64,000 bases of DNA. Source: Haliotis asinina (taxonomy: Eukaryota; Mollusca; Gastropoda; Lepetellida; Haliotidae). The stretch is from contig NC_090280.1 of assembly GCF_037392515.1 (NCBI RefSeq), positions 25,053,118-25,117,117 on the forward strand. Direction: 5' to 3'. How positions within the stretch are numbered: the stretch's first letter is position 1; every line of letters starts with the position of its first letter. Under the pieces are notes generated by a model. The model searched no databases and had not been told where the DNA came from. It worked only from the letters and a program-made list of their open reading frames with translations. This document shows, piece by piece, positions 11,509 through 22,800 of the stretch. Made by a program: the position numbers and the translations under genes.

Positions 11509-12075
11509 TGTTATGGTTAAGAAAGGTGTAAGAAATCCCCTGTGAACCAGCAAAACAGAACAAAGACAAGTCTATAGCATTCAAACATTGTATTATTTAG
11601 CAACGAGAGAGAGTAAGTTATACAAAGTCACAAGTCAATTTCACAATGCTGATTACAAAATTCAATACAAATGAGACAAAATCTAAGGCAATGGGTCACA
11701 AGATATTATATAGGAAACTCACCAAAGTCTTAGTGTGAGAGAGAAATCAACTATGCAGAATGTAAACAGCAGATAATGTAGATTCAGGCGTTGACAGATT
11801 TTGATGATCAAGTGTTGGCAGTGATGTATATCCTCCAGTTATGTGAATGTGTGTCTGTGTGTGTCAACCCACGGCAACTTGCCTTTATATATACTTTTAG
11901 CCATTTCCCGAAAGTTCGGGCAATACTGCCATCGCCAACACCGTAGAATGGTCTTGAAACAGTCTCCCGGAAGTAAACAAACAGAAAACCAAGATAAGAT
12001 ATTTTCCGGAAAACACTAAACATTATTTCTTAGTTAACAACAAAATAGACAGAAAATACACACTCGTACCACAAC
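11505..12075 (-). mobile_element. Solo Gypsy LTR, reverse orientation
   Basis: The reverse complement of 11509-12071 aligns with the LTRs of the Gypsy element at 15769-26194. Shared blocks include tgctggttcacaggggattt, cttgtgacccattgccttag, gtgactttgtataactt and actaagactttggtg. It starts TG and ends CA, and is flanked by caac at 11505-11508 and 12072-12075, a 4-bp target duplication. A TATA-like tatatata lies inside. No internal domains accompany it, so it is a solo LTR left by LTR-LTR recombination. It differs considerably from the two full-element LTRs and may be a subfamily. Confidence 0.75.
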
Positions 12076-12101
12076 TAATATATACACCTGGACTTTAATC
12101 A

Positions 12102-12102
<1 letters not shown>

Positions 12103-12141
<39 letters not shown>
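12103..12141. repeat. (CA)n microsatellite
   Basis: About 19 CA units followed by a CCCCACA-type tract, inside the Tc1-type element next to its left inverted repeat. Confidence 0.9.
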
Positions 12142-12142
<1 letters not shown>

Positions 12143-12398
12143 CACCCCACACCCCACACCCCCCATATTTTCTTAATGATGAGAAACAAAACTTGGTATA
12201 ACTTTTGTACTATTTTGTTGACAATGAAACATCACTGACTGTGAATTGTGAATTGTACCATCTTTTGGCAAATGAAAAACAGGAAAATTGAGTGAATTCC
12301 TGTAATGAAAAAGTATGGTTGAGCCAACATCAATTGTCAACTGTCTGACAAATTAACAATAAGGAAATGCCATTTGTTACCATCTCAAAAGTTTAGCT

Positions 12399-13423
12399 TC
12401 AGTATTGTGTGTATCCACCACGTGCTCGGATGACAGTTTGCACTCTTCTCCTCAAACTGCTGGTAAACCTCGTGATGCGATCACGTGGCAATCGCTGCCA
12501 TTCATCATGTAAAGCAGCTTCCAAATGTGCAAGAGTCTGTTCAGGAGGTTGCCTCAACCTCACACGACATCCAAGAAAGTCCCAGATATGCTCTAAAGGA
12601 TTCACATCCGGGCTCATAGTTGGCCATGGTAATGTGGTGATAGCCTCATTCTGAAGATATGCCGTCACTGCACGTGAACGATGTTGCCTAGCATTGTCAT
12701 GCATGACTAATGGGCGTGTAGGCAACGGATGATTATCAAAATGAGGTACAACAACTGAACGGGGAATATCCTGGATGTACTGTTGACCATTGAGATTTCC
12801 ATGGACAGTCACCATTTGCAATTTACAGTCATGGGAGAGGCAACCCCAGACCATAACTGATCCTCGACCATAAGGAACAGCAGGATGAACATTTCTGGGC
12901 ACGTAAGCTGTGTTTCTATGCCTCCAGACTCTCATCTGTGACCATCTGTGACGTGGAGGAGGAACCTGCTCTCGTCTGAACAGTGAACCCTCCTCCATGA
13001 CCTCAAGTTCCACTGTTGACGAGCCATACACCACTGCAGGCGATGTCGTTTATGACGATCATATAGAGTAGGACGTTTGATTACTCTTTTGGACCTCATA
13101 CCAAGTGCCCTAAGACGTCTTCTGACTGTTCGGGTGGATAGAGGTGTGTGGTGTAACCATAGGTGTTTCAAAACCGTACTTGTTGCAAAGGGTTCTCGCC
13201 TTACCAGACGTGCCAGATTGCGGTTATTTCGAGGTGTTGTCTTTCTGGGTTGTCCAGACCTTGGACGATCTTTTACATGTCCAGTAGCTTGATGTTTTCG
13301 AACAAGCCAACTGATTACTGAGTGACAATACCCCAGTTGTCGTCCAATGGCTTTGAAGGACATGCCTGTTGCGTGCATGCCAATAATCTGCCACCTCAGG
13401 GCTTCAGAAAGTCTTCTTGCCAT
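12399..13423 (-). pseudogene. Tc1-like transposase, one frameshift
   Basis: Cut-and-paste transposase acting on its own terminal repeats. The start is taken at 13423 (MARRLSEALRWQIIG), where the helix-turn-helix homology begins; upstream residues in the same frame are out of family. The N-terminal paired-like DNA-binding region carries RPRSGQPRKTT. The catalytic triad is visible: D in HCSDESRF, D in VMHDNARQHRS, and E in SPDVNPLEHIWD, with exactly 34 residues between the last two (DD34E, typical Tc1). The C-terminus is RARGGYTQY before the stop. The frame shifts once near 12940-12955, where cacagatg occurs twice in a row, consistent with slippage. Otherwise no stop interrupts about 340 codons, so inactivation looks recent. 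Confidence 0.88.
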
Positions 13424-13709
13424 TTTGATTTTTGTCACATTGAGGCAGTAACAGATTTCTTTTCTTGTATACAGAAAGTGTATCACAGAGAAAGTGGATT
13501 TTGATAAAAGTGAGGGTTGCATGGTTCATGTGCCCAAAGCTTTCCGTGATTTGCTTTGAATGGAAAGCAAAGGAACTTAATGAATTTTTTAGACTACTAG
13601 AGATGTGTCCTTATACAGATATATGATAGATTTTTAACTTTATCTAACAATTGTGTTTTTATCATGATATATATTAGGGGGTGCTTAATTAAAGTCCAGG
13701 TGTATATAT

Positions 13710-14390
13710 TGTTACGGGTAATAAATTGCAGTGACAAAATGGATCAGAAATCCCCTTTGAACCATCACATTATAACATGGAAAAGTCTAAAACATTCAAT
13801 AATATACTGAGAAAACATTGAGACAGTTACAGTGAATCACAATACACATTTCTAGATGCAATGTAACTGAGTCACAAACCTTATACAAATGGGTCACTAA
13901 TATTAAATGTTCATTCACCAGAATCTCCCCATTTTACAATTAGATCAGATATATTAACTGAAGTTTGCTTCCACATTGGGCAGTCAGGCATGCAAGGTCA
14001 GTTTTGAATATGATGCTGTTGGCAATAAGGCGTTGATAGGCCCCCCCAAAAACCCCAGTAATTCCGAGTAAGTCCGCGTGTGTCCCTCAACGCAACAACC
14101 ATCCTTTATATAAACCGACGTAGCGTCGGGAACATTCGAACACAGCGTAGCGCTATCAGTATTCAGTGAGAATGTTCACAAACTGGAAATAAACAATAGA
14201 TCGCCAAGGGCAGGTAACTGGAGCGCTATCAAATAGGCCCGCCGCTAAAAGTTCCATTGTCATTGAACATAAATTTAGCTGATAATAAAAGTGACTCACA
14301 ATCCATATCTGAAACTCTAAACATTGAGACCCAATGATAACTTACACTTAATCAATGATAATACAGATTACAGAAAACATACAGACACAC
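13710..14390 (-). mobile_element. Second reverse-strand Gypsy LTR remnant, diverged
   Basis: The left edge tgttacgggtaataaattgc, then agaaatcccctttgaacca, parallels the reversed 3' end of the Gypsy LTR (tgttacggtcaagaatttgc and agaaatcccctgtgaacca). Further matches are aatgggtca and attgggtct near the far end. The right boundary is uncertain because it runs into the microsatellite at 14376-14474. Only the 4-bp junction 13706-13710 separates it from the Tc1-type element. With the solo LTR at 11509 it may be the remains of one older element or an independent copy. Confidence 0.5.
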
Positions 14391-14416
14391 ACAGACACAG
14401 ACACAGAGAGAGAAAG

Positions 14417-14450
<34 letters not shown>

Positions 14451-14474
14451 AGGAGGGAGAGAGAGAGAGAGATC
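14376..14474. repeat. Compound microsatellite (ACAG/GATA/GA)
   Basis: Tracts of acagacac, then gatagatagata, then (ga)n. Open reading in this region (14348-14548 -) is low-complexity Ser/Leu/Tyr and not a gene. Confidence 0.9.
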
Positions 14475-14580
14475 TGGGTAAGGGTCCCAGAGTACGAAAC
14501 CTTGTGGGAGGCCAGTAAGTACAGTCTTATAGTCGGAACAGTATCCATTAATGACGACGTTTCGTGATCAGTTTTGTAAG

Positions 14581-15676
14581 TACACTCTTCAAAAGAAACG
14601 CTAAATGGAATTCAAAACTGATACTAACAGTTTTGTACACATATGTAAATTCAAATATTTTTTTTTGTTCGGGTGGGGTGGGGTGAGGGGTTGTTGCACA
14701 TTGTTTCTGGAATGTTTAAGAAGATCATGCATGACCAAACGCAACCAGAATCTGTTTTATCAATCAGGATTGTCATGATGTGCGTGGATGCCATGCAGTA
14801 CGAATATCAGGCACAATGATTGTTTCCACGTGCAGAGAATGAGTACAGCATGTGACCATAAAAACCCCTAGTGAATCTCACAATTTCATAGACGATTTTT
14901 GCAAGTACTGTACACCGCTGCCTGTCGAAATCATGCAGCTGGACGATTGGAAGCTGGCGAATCAAAGAATGAGGTGGCAAGGATCTTCAACGTTCATCCC
15001 AGCACAATAACTCGATATTGGGATCGATTTCGTCAAACAAATTCGACAAATGACCTTCCACGATCAGGAAGACCTAGAGTCTCCACACCTGCCCAAGATC
15101 GGAAGATCCGGATAACCCACCTACGTGACCGCCATCGTACCGCCCGGGACACAGCACGAGAACAGTTTGGAGCCTGAAGAATGTCCCATCACACAATCAG
15201 GATCCGTCTTCGAGAAGTAGGAATAGGTGCCAAGCGTCCAAAAGTTGCCCCCTCCATGGCACGACTACATCGACGTCGACGAGTGAGAGGGTGTAACACA
15301 GTGCTGCCATGGAACCTGGCAAACTGGAGGCACATATGGTCTAGCAGAATTTTCAACAGTTGCTCCACATGCTGTAGGAAGAATGGAGAAGGATTCCACA
15401 ACAACACATCCAACGACTGATTCGATCTGTGCCCAGGAGATGTCGGTCTGTCGACGCAGCTGGAGGTGGTCATACGAAGTACTGACTTCAACACCACTTG
15501 GTGGACAGCAGTAATGACTGTGATGACTGTTATTCTTATGAAATATGGACAAGATAGCAATGCATTGCTCTACAGAATTGTATTGATATATCATTGTTTT
15601 CCGCTGATGTACTAGCAAATAACACCAAATTTTCATTGATATTTGGGTTTTGGATTTCAATTTTTCGAGGAGTGTA
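14581..15676 (+). mobile_element. Internally deleted Tc1-like element, second family
   Basis: Inverted ends tacactcttcaaaag (14581) and, reversed from the right end, tacactcctcgaaaa (15676), each opening with TA. At 1096 bp it is shorter than a full Tc1 element. The coding part is on the plus strand: helix-turn-helix region from about 14905 (CRNHAAGRLEAGES, NVHPSTITRYWDRF, RPRSGRPRVSTP). It continues past a stop at 15177 into TIRIRLREVGIGAKRPKVAP. A Trp-rich part equivalent to the first catalytic block then jumps directly to the C-terminus EEWRRIPQQHIQRLIRS ... AGGGHTKY. The second and third catalytic residues are deleted, so it can only be mobilised in trans, if at all. It is not close to the element at 12081. 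Confidence 0.8.
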
Positions 15677-15728
15677 ACTTTGAAACCAGTTCAAATGTGA
15701 ACTGTATGTATGTACGTAAGTATGTATG

Positions 15729-15730
<2 letters not shown>

Positions 15731-15768
<38 letters not shown>
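15731..15768. repeat. (TG)n microsatellite at Gypsy left border
   Basis: A TG tract directly abuts the 5' LTR. A second one (26195-26262) abuts the 3' LTR, so the Gypsy element probably inserted into one pre-existing TG array. Confidence 0.8.
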
Positions 15769-15772
<4 letters not shown>

Positions 15773-16350
15773 GCTACAAGAGTGTATTTTCCGTGATTTG
15801 AATTGTTATTAATTATTTTTGCGGTAGTTGTAATTGGGTCACACTATTAAAGGTTTTAGTGTTCGTTATTGTGGGATACATTTCCTTCAGAAAATTATTT
15901 AAGTGGTAAGGTAGTATCTTAGAGGCAACACCATTGTTCTGGAAATTGTTCCATTGTCCGGGAAATGACTGAAGGGTATATATATGGGCTGGTTGCTGTG
16001 TTGGGATGGACACAGACACATTACTGGTGTTTACACCATCATCAATCGCTGCCAACGCTTCATCTTCATAGCCGCCGTCAGACCGCTTACTGTGTTATAT
16101 TCTGCATTACTGTTTCTCTCTTACACTAAGACTTTGGTGTGTTTACTATACAACTTGTGACCCATTGCCTTAGATTTTGTCTATAGATTTTTTAAATCGA
16201 TATTGTATAATTGAATTGTGACTTTGTATAACTTGCTGTCTTTACAAAATCATACAAAATTTGAATGTTTTACACATGTCTTTGTTCTGTTTTGCTGGTT
16301 CACAGGGGATTTCTTACATCGTTTGTCACGGCAAATTCTTGACCGTAACA
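15769..16350 (+). repeat. 5' LTR of the Gypsy element
   Basis: A 582-bp repeat running from TGTTGCTACAAG to GACCGTAACA. It parallels the 3' LTR through gtattaaaggtttta, agaaaattatttaagtggta, the tatatatatggg promoter-like stretch, accatcatca, cattgccttagattttgtct, and tgctggttcacagggg. It lacks about 40 bp present in the 3' LTR near the middle. Confidence 0.9.
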
Positions 16351-16354
16351 AAAT

Positions 16355-16372
16355 TGGGGGCTCGTCCTGGAG
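16355..16372 (+). other. Primer binding site, tRNA-Pro type
   Basis: The sequence tgggggctcgtcctggag lies 4 bases inside the 5' LTR. It matches the classical proline-tRNA primer site (TGGGGGCTCGTCCGGGAT) at 16 of 18 positions, as I recall that site. It marks where minus-strand DNA synthesis would be primed. Confidence 0.75.
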
Positions 16373-16429
16373 AGAATTCATTTGACATTTGAGACCATTT
16401 GTGAAATTTATTTCAAATTTCTGCAATTT

Positions 16430-17330
16430 TGCAACAAGTTCATTTTGTATTGTCCCCTGACACTGAGACAATTGGTCAGTTGCGGAAATCAGATTTATTG
16501 CAAATTTCTTCACGTCTCAAACTTGATGCCAAACCTGCAATGAGGAAATTTCAGATTTTGAAAATTGTGTTGAATCACAATATTGATGAGGGAGTTTTTA
16601 AAGATGATGTTTTTAGAAATGGTCCAAGAGGAAGGTTCAGATCAATTGGAAATAAAGAAATTTCAAATTCAAAAAGAGGAAAACAGAAAACAAGAACAAC
16701 AGAAAAGGTTGGATATAGATAAAGAAAAAGGAAATGGAAATGAAAAAGTTTAAAATGGAGAAAGAAATACAATTGAAGATATTGCAAGTTGACAAAGAAA
16801 TTACACTGAAAATCTTCAAAACCGTTTTCAGCCCTCAGATTCTTCCTCTTTTGATATTGCAAGGCATGCTAGACTGGTACCCCAATTTCATTAGAAAGGA
16901 GTAGACAAGTATTGTCTACATTTTGAGAGTTGCTGAAAATTTTAAGTGACCTAGGGAGTCATGGACTATATTACTGCAAACTGTTTTGAAGGGAAAAGCT
17001 CAGGATGCTTATTCAGCTTTGTAGATACAGCAAAACTCAGATTATGATCTTGTCAAGAGTACACTTTTGAAAGCTTATGAGTTAGTGCCTAAGGCTTATC
17101 GTCAGAAAGTCAGAAATGCTCACTAAAGGGACTTCTGTCTCCTAGAGAAAAGGTCTAAGCCTAAGATTACCAGTGGTTCTGATCCTGTTTGTGTATATTG
17201 TAAGAAGTCAGGTCTTTGGATTTCTGCATGTTACAAACTCCAGTTTAGAAATCAGACTACAGGTTCCCTAAGTGCTTTTGTGTCCATCGTACCTAAGCCT
17301 TTCTTTCCAGGTGGTTCTGAGGAGAGTTTT
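16430..17330 (+). pseudogene. Gypsy gag remnant
   Basis: It opens with LRKSDLLQISSRLKLDAKP and then a Lys/Glu-rich coiled region. After several frame changes a degenerate zinc knuckle reads CVYCKKSGLWISAC near 17188-17230: the CCHC pattern is kept except that the His position is Leu. Stops are present in every frame. It would have formed the nucleocapsid; it is no longer functional. Confidence 0.65.
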
Positions 17331-17403
17331 GTTTGGGAGAGTAAGTCTCCAGATTCTGTAGTTCAGAAGGAGTTTTTGCCCTTTGTTTACAAGGGTTCTG
17401 TGT

Positions 17404-17810
17404 CATGGGAGATAAATCTACCCTACGACCCGTTATTATCTTGAGGGATACTGGAGCTCTTCAATCTCTGATTTTGAAGGATATTTTGCCTTTTTTCTGA
17501 TGAGTCTTCAGATGTTTTGCTCCAGGGTATAGGTGGCAATTCTTCTGCTCCTCTCCATTTTGTGAATTTGACTTCAGATCTGATTTCAGATGAGGTGAAA
17601 GTTGGTGTTCTCGACTCTGTCCCAGTTTGGGGTGTCACTTTGTTGATCGATAATGATCTTTTGGGGGCCAAAGTTGGTGCTGATCCTATTGTCACTGTTT
17701 CGCCGGAGAGTTCAGTTAGAACAGAAAAGGTGGAGGATGAATTTCCAGGTATTTTCCCATCTTGTGCAGTGACTCGTTCAATTATCTTCAAAGAGGACTT
17801 CTTGATAAGT
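17404..17810 (+). pseudogene. Gypsy aspartic protease remnant
   Basis: The active-site motif LRDTGALQSLIL (D-T-G intact) lies near 17435-17475. After a frame change, the frame 17517-17969 gives LLIDNDLLGAKVGADPIV and then VSPESSVRTEKVEDEFPGIF and FPSCAVTRS. These are the post-protease linker blocks of this element group. The protease would process the Gag-Pol polyprotein. Confidence 0.7.
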
Positions 17811-18009
17811 CAGATAGTTTGTCAGGTGGTGAACACATTCTTTCCTAAAAGCAGTTTATTAGTTCACAGGGTGAGGATGTTGAAGTGCAGAAGTTGGCTA
17901 GTAAGGCTGTTTCTCTTGAGGAGGTTGGCAAGGTTCCAGTTTGTTATTACTACAAGGACGGTGTTCTGATAGGAAAGATAGGTTGTCAGATGTTCCTGCG
18001 GAGGATGAA

Positions 18010-19072
18010 TGGAAATTGTACCGTCAAATTGTGGTATCAAAATTATTTCAAAAACATGTACTTTCACTGGCACATGAAAGTCCCATGGCAAGTCATCTAG
18101 GTGTAAACAAAACTTGTGAGAAAATTTTGGCACATTTCTTTCGGGTCAGTTTGAGACAAGAAATTTTGCAAGACCTTTCATGCATGTCAAATTGTTGGAA
18201 AACCAAATGAGAAAATTCCTTCCGCTCCCTTGAAACCTATACCAGCTTTTGAGGCACCTTTCAGTAGAGTTATTATTGATTGTGTTGCTCCACTACCTAA
18301 GACTAAGTCTGGTATTTGCTCAGTATCATGTGTGCTTCTACCAGATTTCCTGAAGCAATTCCGCTTCATGGGATTGGTGCTCCTGTGACTGTCAAGTTTT
18401 TCACCTTTGTTGGTTTGCCAGATGTTGTTCAGTCTGATCAGGTCTCAAATTTTATGTCTAAGGTGTTTCAACAGGCTATGTACCGATTTGGTATTAAGCA
18501 AGTTAAGTCTAGTGCTTATCATCCAGAGTTACAGAGGGCGTATGGGGAGGTTTCATCAAACTTTGAAAAATATGATCAAGACTCATTGTTTTGAGACCGA
18601 GAAAGATTGGGATGAGGGTGTGCATTTGTTGTTTGCTGTCAGAGAGTCAGTTCAGGAAAGTTTAGGGTTTAGCCCCTATGAACTTATATTTGGTAACAGA
18701 GTGTGTGGACCACTAAAACACTTAGAAGAACCATGGCTCAATGACAGACCTGAGATCAATCTCTTAGACTATGTGTCTACATTTAATGACAGACTATCAA
18801 AAGCAAGTGCGTTGGCCAGAAAAACCTTGCAAGTTTCATAAGAAAAAATGAAGCTAAACTATGACAGAAAGTCAAAAGAGAGAAATTTTGCTTGTGGTGA
18901 GAGAGTGTTAGTTTTGCTTCCCATTCCTGGTCAGCCACTGAGAGCAAGATACCAAGGTCCATATGTTGTTGACAAAAAGTTTAGCAACACAGACTATGTC
19001 GTCCTGAGGCCTGGTCGTCGTAAACAAAAGAGATTGTGTCATGTCAACATGATTAAGAAAATCATGACAGGT
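18010..19072 (+). pseudogene. Gypsy integrase remnant, located upstream of RT
   Basis: Zinc-binding part: AHESPMASHLGVNKTCEKI (two His) and a degenerate CKTFHAC. Core: first Asp in RVIIDCV (about 18270) and second Asp in VQSDQVSNF (about 18430). SAYHPE follows, but the position of the catalytic Glu in the x-E-R-F-H-Q block reads MGRFHQ, so it is lost. A frameshift falls at the same place (near 18540). C-terminal part: NYDRKSKERNFACGERVLVL, then GPYVVDKKF and RLCHVNMIKK, ending in a stop at 19073-19075. The downstream RT start at 19177 is in a different frame. Confidence 0.88.
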
Positions 19073-19689
19073 TAGAAAACAAACGTGTCAATAGTATTGC
19101 CACACTCTCCCCAGTTACTGATTGCACTAAAGACAACTGCGAAAATGTTGACAGCATTGGTGATTGTGTTAGCAATGTGAAGTTTGATGATCTTAGTGAT
19201 AATGTTTCACCAAAGTTGAAAAATTCTGATGTGTTAACTCACCTTGATGAGAAACTATCACATTTATCCCCTGAGCAGAGAGTTCAAATGTCAGATTTGC
19301 TTTATGAGTTCAAGTCAAGTCTTTTATTTCGTATGAAGGGCCATCGGCCCATATACAGTTATACAGATACATACATATATATGTTATGACAACATAAGAG
19401 GCACCATGGGATACAATTGTGCTCTCCATTAACCAACCGCTGACGTAGCTCAAAGCTCAAACATAAATATTTACAAAGACTATTCAATAACTCAGATGAT
19501 GTAGAAGACAGTAATTGCTTGAATTTATAGGTAGACGGATTGTGATTATACATTTGTGGTAAATAACAGGTTCGTAGATTATTGTAGCATTCACATATAA
19601 GGATAAAGTGAATCCATCTTCTATTCCCTTATTACATATAGAACAGATGCGTTGATTAGAATCAACTCCCAACCACCGTCCCTCATTAG

Positions 19690-22073
19690 CCTTTAGTTTT
19701 GGAATGCCCGCTCTGATCCTAGTAAGAATATTTCTGTATTTTTATTTGTTAGCATAGTCAGATATTTTTCCGGCTCTAATAGGCTTTTGTATTGTCTGTA
19801 TAGCTTATACCTTGAACTTTCATCCATGGTACTATTCCATGTCTGTATATACATGTCAACTGCGACTCTTTTGAACATTTGAAAAAACTGGGATTCGTTA
19901 CCAACACCTTGAAATAACCAAACATAACCAAAGCCATATGAAAACAATAAATTACGCACATATGAAACATAGTTAACATAACCACAGTTATCGTAATACA
20001 TTAACATATCATGAGCTTTTTGGGGGGATTCTTTGTTGATGCAAATTTACCAGTTTAAGCCAGTATTTTATGAAACGACACTGTGCATTTATATACAGTG
20101 GGTAACGTCCACATTCACCATAAACAATCACATTTGGTGTCTGGGGACCAACATTTAGGAACTTCTTACATGCAGTTAAATGTACATTTTCAATCTTATA
20201 AAATTTATTAATGCCCCACACTTCGGCACCATACAAAAGAATTGGCTGAATTTGGGTATCAAATATTTTGGAAAATACAGAATAGTCAACATTGTCCAGT
20301 TTATGTAGTACTTCTGGTGTGTGGTGTGTACTTCTAGCAGTGCCCGTGTGCCCCGAGATGATAAATCTAATGTACATGTATTGAATTTACAAGAAGATGA
20401 AAAAAGGAATACCTAGATATCGATAGAGTCAACTGTTAAAACACGTTCACCTTTATAAAACCATTTCTCATTTCTGGCTAAGGGTCCACCTCTCCTAAAA
20501 ACAACAATCTGGGTTTTCTCTAGATTGACCCCCAAGTGTCAGCATATGATTCTAGAATTTTTAATTGTCTTTGTAACCTCGATATAGCGTCAGAAACTAG
20601 AACAGCATCATCGGCAAACGGTAATAACAGGATTTCTAGCATATCTGGAAATAACTGCACACCAAATTTTCCGTGTTGTGTGATTTCTAATGACAATTCA
20701 TTGATAAAAAACGAGAAGAGGAGAGGACTTAGAATACATCCCTGCCTTAATCCTACTGGGCAATCAAAATAATCTGATAAAATATTATTACTTTTTACAC
20801 AGACTTTAGCTGAATTATAAATAGTTTTCAGTGCTCTAAGCATCTTTCCATTTAAACCAGTTGCATAAAGACATTGCCATAGTTTTTTACGGTCGATAGG
20901 GTCAAAGGCCTTTCGGAAATCGACAAAGACGACATATACCTTGTTTGTTTTCTTCAGTATGGTTTTCTGAATGATAGCATATAATGTGAAAATGTGATCT
21001 GCTGCTGAATATCCGTTTCTAAAACCAGCCTGAGTTTCTGTCAATTTGTCTCTTAGGGTAGCCCAATTTGTCAATCTTGCATTAAGTATGCATGTGTAAA
21101 TTTTACTCAAAGTGCAGAGTATAGATATCAGACAGGATTGTCTCTATTACCCTTTTTATGTAGAGGGATGATAATTGCCTTGACCACTGGTCAGGAAATA
21201 AAGCATCATTGAACAACTTGTTAAATAATTTGCCCAAGAACGGGATAATAACGGCTTCTGAACATTTTAACATTTCAATTATGATATGATTACTGCCTGG
21301 GGATTTACCATTCTTTAAGTGCTGGATTGCATCATGAATTTCTGTATTAGTTATGGGTGCTTCAAGAATGTCTAAATCAAGATCTTCAAGTAGATTGTCA
21401 TCTTGGACGGATGTATCATTTTTAGCGGCAAGTAGATCTATGCTTTGGAATACATTCTTAAAATGATTCAATCAGCTATCAAGTTCAATATTACAGTTTC
21501 TGTTATCACGTCTGGAAATATTCTTTACTCTTTATATTTGTTTCTCATCTTGAAGTAGGCACGTTTATTTTCACATGATTTGTGACGTCTAAATCATCTC
21601 AAATGCTGTCGTGCTTCTCGCTTAGCTTTTTTACATTTCAGAGTATAAAATCCTGTATTATCGCCAACTGACCCACTTTTAAGGGATTCTTTCATACATT
21701 GAGATGCGGAATGAACTGCTTTCACAAACATATCTAAACTGTTGTTAAGGTTACCGTCAACTTCATCCACCATATCTTGAAGTGAGGGACATGAGTTACT
21801 AAGGGAAATTAAAAATTCCGATGCCTTGTTATCATTCCACTTGAAAGTAAAACTGCCTTCGGCATGTGGCATAGGCTTAAAAGATATATCATTCGCAAGT
21901 TTACGAGCAGAAGCTGTTACCGAGTCGACACAGAGAATCACGGGCATATGTTTAGATTCAACTCTAGAATCGACTATAACATCATGTTGGATATAGAATA
22001 AATCAGCAGTACCAATAAAGTAGTCAACTTCAACCTTGTTGGGATATATAAGTAAATTCTCCTGTATTGTCAC
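19690..22073 (-). pseudogene. LINE reverse transcriptase and C-terminal region
   Basis: 21594-22073 is the endonuclease-RT linker (RVESKHMPVIL; KCKKAKREARQHLR). 21103-21471 opens RT (IQHLKNGKSPGSNHIIIEML). 20520-21110 is the palm: AGFRNGYSAADHIFTL, VYVVFVDFRKAFDPIDR, CPVGLRQGCILSPLLF and the catalytic FADDAVLVSD. 20009-20377 is the thumb (QPILLYGAEVWGI, ACKKFLNVGPQTPN, YGECGRYPLYI). 19690-20007 and a further Cys-containing stretch form the C-terminus. The catalytic F-A-D-D is intact but at least four frame changes disable the ORF. Confidence 0.85.
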
Positions 22074-22170
22074 TTAGCGTTCTGCCGTTAAAGATATACA
22101 AATTATGAGAAAAGCAAAAGTCAATCAGTTTACGACCAAAGGTGTTTACAGAACTGTCGCATGAATGTCT

Positions 22171-22800
22171 TTAATTTACAGGCACTGAGGGTTCCTCCGG
22201 GAATGCAGCTTCGTCTAGACCGTGGAGGTCAAGTGTGTCTGGTGGATTGTTATGGACACCTACACGAGCGTTCAAATCTCCGCAACTGATGACGTCACAT
22301 CCATGGTCTGAATGGTCTATCAGCCACTGGTCAATATCATCGACAGCGGTTGTGCCGTCGGCTGCAACATAAAACGTTGAGCCGATACGAGGTACATATG
22401 TTGCAAATACACGGACATCTTTATTGTTGCCAACTGTACTTTTATCTAGTTTGATACAGACAACATTGTCAATATCTAGAGAAATGTGTTGGCATTTACT
22501 AGCTAGAGTGCTTTTCAACAAAACGACCACTCCGCCAGATAATCTTCCAGCCTTTGCTATTCTATGAGCTTTGGATATGTACAAGTCGTAAGCAGAGAAC
22601 TGGGTTATTGCTGTTAAATTATCGAGAAATGTTTCCACTAGGCAGATAAACTCAAAGTTATGTATATAAGCAATAAAATCGGGGTTGTCGACCTTTGACA
22701 GAAAACCCTCTATATTCCGTGTTAGGAATTTAAAACTGTAGCTGGAACGTAGTACACCTGATATATGCTGTAGATCTTCAATCTGGGCCGGAGTTCTGTC
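22171..22800 (-). pseudogene. LINE APE-type endonuclease
   Basis: Reverse frame from about 22790: FKFLTRNIEGFLSK at the domain start, FICLVETFLDN containing the catalytic Glu, SGGVVVLLKS, VFATYVPR, and CGDLNARVG with the catalytic Asp-x-Asn. It would nick target DNA to prime integration. The frame is lost at 22170 and the last part (FCFSHNLYIFNGRT, VDYFIGTADLF) continues in other frames. The first ~45 residues of the open frame beyond 22800 are antisense Gypsy sequence, not LINE. Confidence 0.85.

Larger units (their letters stand above)
12081..13706 (-). mobile_element. Tc1/mariner-type element with terminal inverted repeats
   Basis: An element of about 1.62 kb bounded by matching inverted ends: tacacctggactttaatcaa at the left, and the reverse complement of the right end, tacacctggactttaattaa. 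TA-rich target sequence (tatata) lies on both sides, so the exact TA duplication is ambiguous by a few bases. A (CA)n tract and C-rich sequence follow the left repeat. A single transposase gene lies on the minus strand. The element abuts a second LTR remnant starting at 13710. Confidence 0.9.

Noticed and set aside
13709..13720. 13710 LTR as the 5' partner of the 11509 LTR in one intact element
   Set aside because: Only the Tc1-type element lies between them; no Gypsy internal domain or primer site is present, and 11509-12071 has its own flanking duplication.
17423..17791. 122-codon reverse frame
   Set aside because: Antisense of the Gypsy protease region.
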